From contig JAIXXN010000080.1 of NCBI GenBank assembly GCA_027490725.1, positions 1-63,287 of the forward strand: a stretch of 63,287 nucleotides of DNA, written 5' to 3'. The notes under the pieces were generated by a model. The model was not told where the DNA came from. It saw only the letters and a list, made by a program, of their open reading frames with translations, and did not search any database. A program made the position numbers and the translations under genes. Numbering within the stretch: the stretch's first letter is position 1; every line of letters begins with the position of its first letter. The stretch comes from Oxalobacteraceae bacterium (GTDB lineage: Bacteria; Pseudomonadota; Gammaproteobacteria; Burkholderiales; Burkholderiaceae_D). Shown here one piece after another: positions 63,219 to 63,287 of the stretch.

Positions 63219-63287
63219 TGGCGTCCCCAGGGGGATTCGAACCCCCGTACTCACCGTGAAAGGGTGATGTCCTAGGCCTCTAGACGA
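63219..63287 (-). tRNA. tRNA-Glu (TTC), 5' part cut by window edge
   Basis: The reverse complement contains GTCTAGAGGCCTAGGACA, an anticodon loop CTTTCAC (TTC) and a T arm, and it ends GGGGACGCCA. About seven 5' bases lie outside the window. Confidence 0.93.

Overview
The window reads as a contiguous piece of chromosome from a GC-rich betaproteobacterium, most likely Burkholderiales and probably the Oxalobacteraceae/Janthinobacterium-Massilia group. Supports for this: the lepA-lepB-DUF4845-rnc-era-recO-pdxJ-acpS order; the yceF/yceD-rpmF-plsX-fabHDG-acpP-fabF block followed by a ygfX-like gene and rpoE; uvrC-pgsA next to tRNA-Gly; an EF-P with arginine at position 32 beside earP; and a PEP-CTERM protein. 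The order-level call is firm. The family is inference, because no 16S gene is present.

Layout. 1-200: tandem tRNA-Gly genes with a near-perfect promoter. 325-20.6 kb: housekeeping genes, nearly all on the minus strand, in three blocks: pgsA/uvrC/acpS/pdxJ/recO/era/rnc/DUF4845/lepB/lepA; the sigma-E group (thioredoxin-like protein, DegQ-type protease, short RseA-like anti-sigma factor, RpoE); and the fatty-acid and phospholipid precursor cluster fabF-acpP-fabG-fabD-fabH-plsX-rpmF-yceD. 20.8-25.4 kb: maf/yceF and an RsmI-like methyltransferase, an EAL-HDOD protein, rlmJ and a two-gene small-protein unit. 25.4-39.4 kb: aceA, a PEP-CTERM protein, an RraA-like protein, a diguanylate cyclase, clpB with a sigma-32 promoter, moaE coupled to a DUF349 protein, a hemerythrin-like protein, a Pat-like acyl-CoA synthetase/GNAT protein and a DUF2804 protein. 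39.6-50.6 kb: a multi-PAS diguanylate cyclase, sbcDC, several small or low-complexity proteins and a methyltransferase. 50.7-54.1 kb: initiator tRNA-Met, REP-like repeats around an exported esterase, and a Tat-type phosphoesterase. 54.2-59.7 kb: a small protein, dbpA, an amidase, efp and earP. 59.9-63.2 kb: an unusual three-gene unit, then a partial tRNA-Glu.

The most unusual locus is 59919-63157. It encodes a 281-residue protein with three copies of a ~57-residue glycine-rich module separated by glutamine-rich linkers, a 93-residue stand-alone protein resembling a protease propeptide, and a subtilisin-like protease whose own N-terminal region is visibly homologous to that small protein. None has an evident signal peptide. 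I read it as a substrate / inhibitor-or-chaperone / protease module of unknown role. Other points of interest are a short RseA with no RseB gene, a 39-bp tandem repeat that lengthens FabH, a Pat-like protein missing part of its ATP-grasp domain, the EF-P R32/EarP pair, sigma-32 and sigma-E promoter matches, and a two-gene small-protein unit at 24.9-25.4 kb.

No complete mobile element, CRISPR array, rRNA operon or recognisable defence island is visible.
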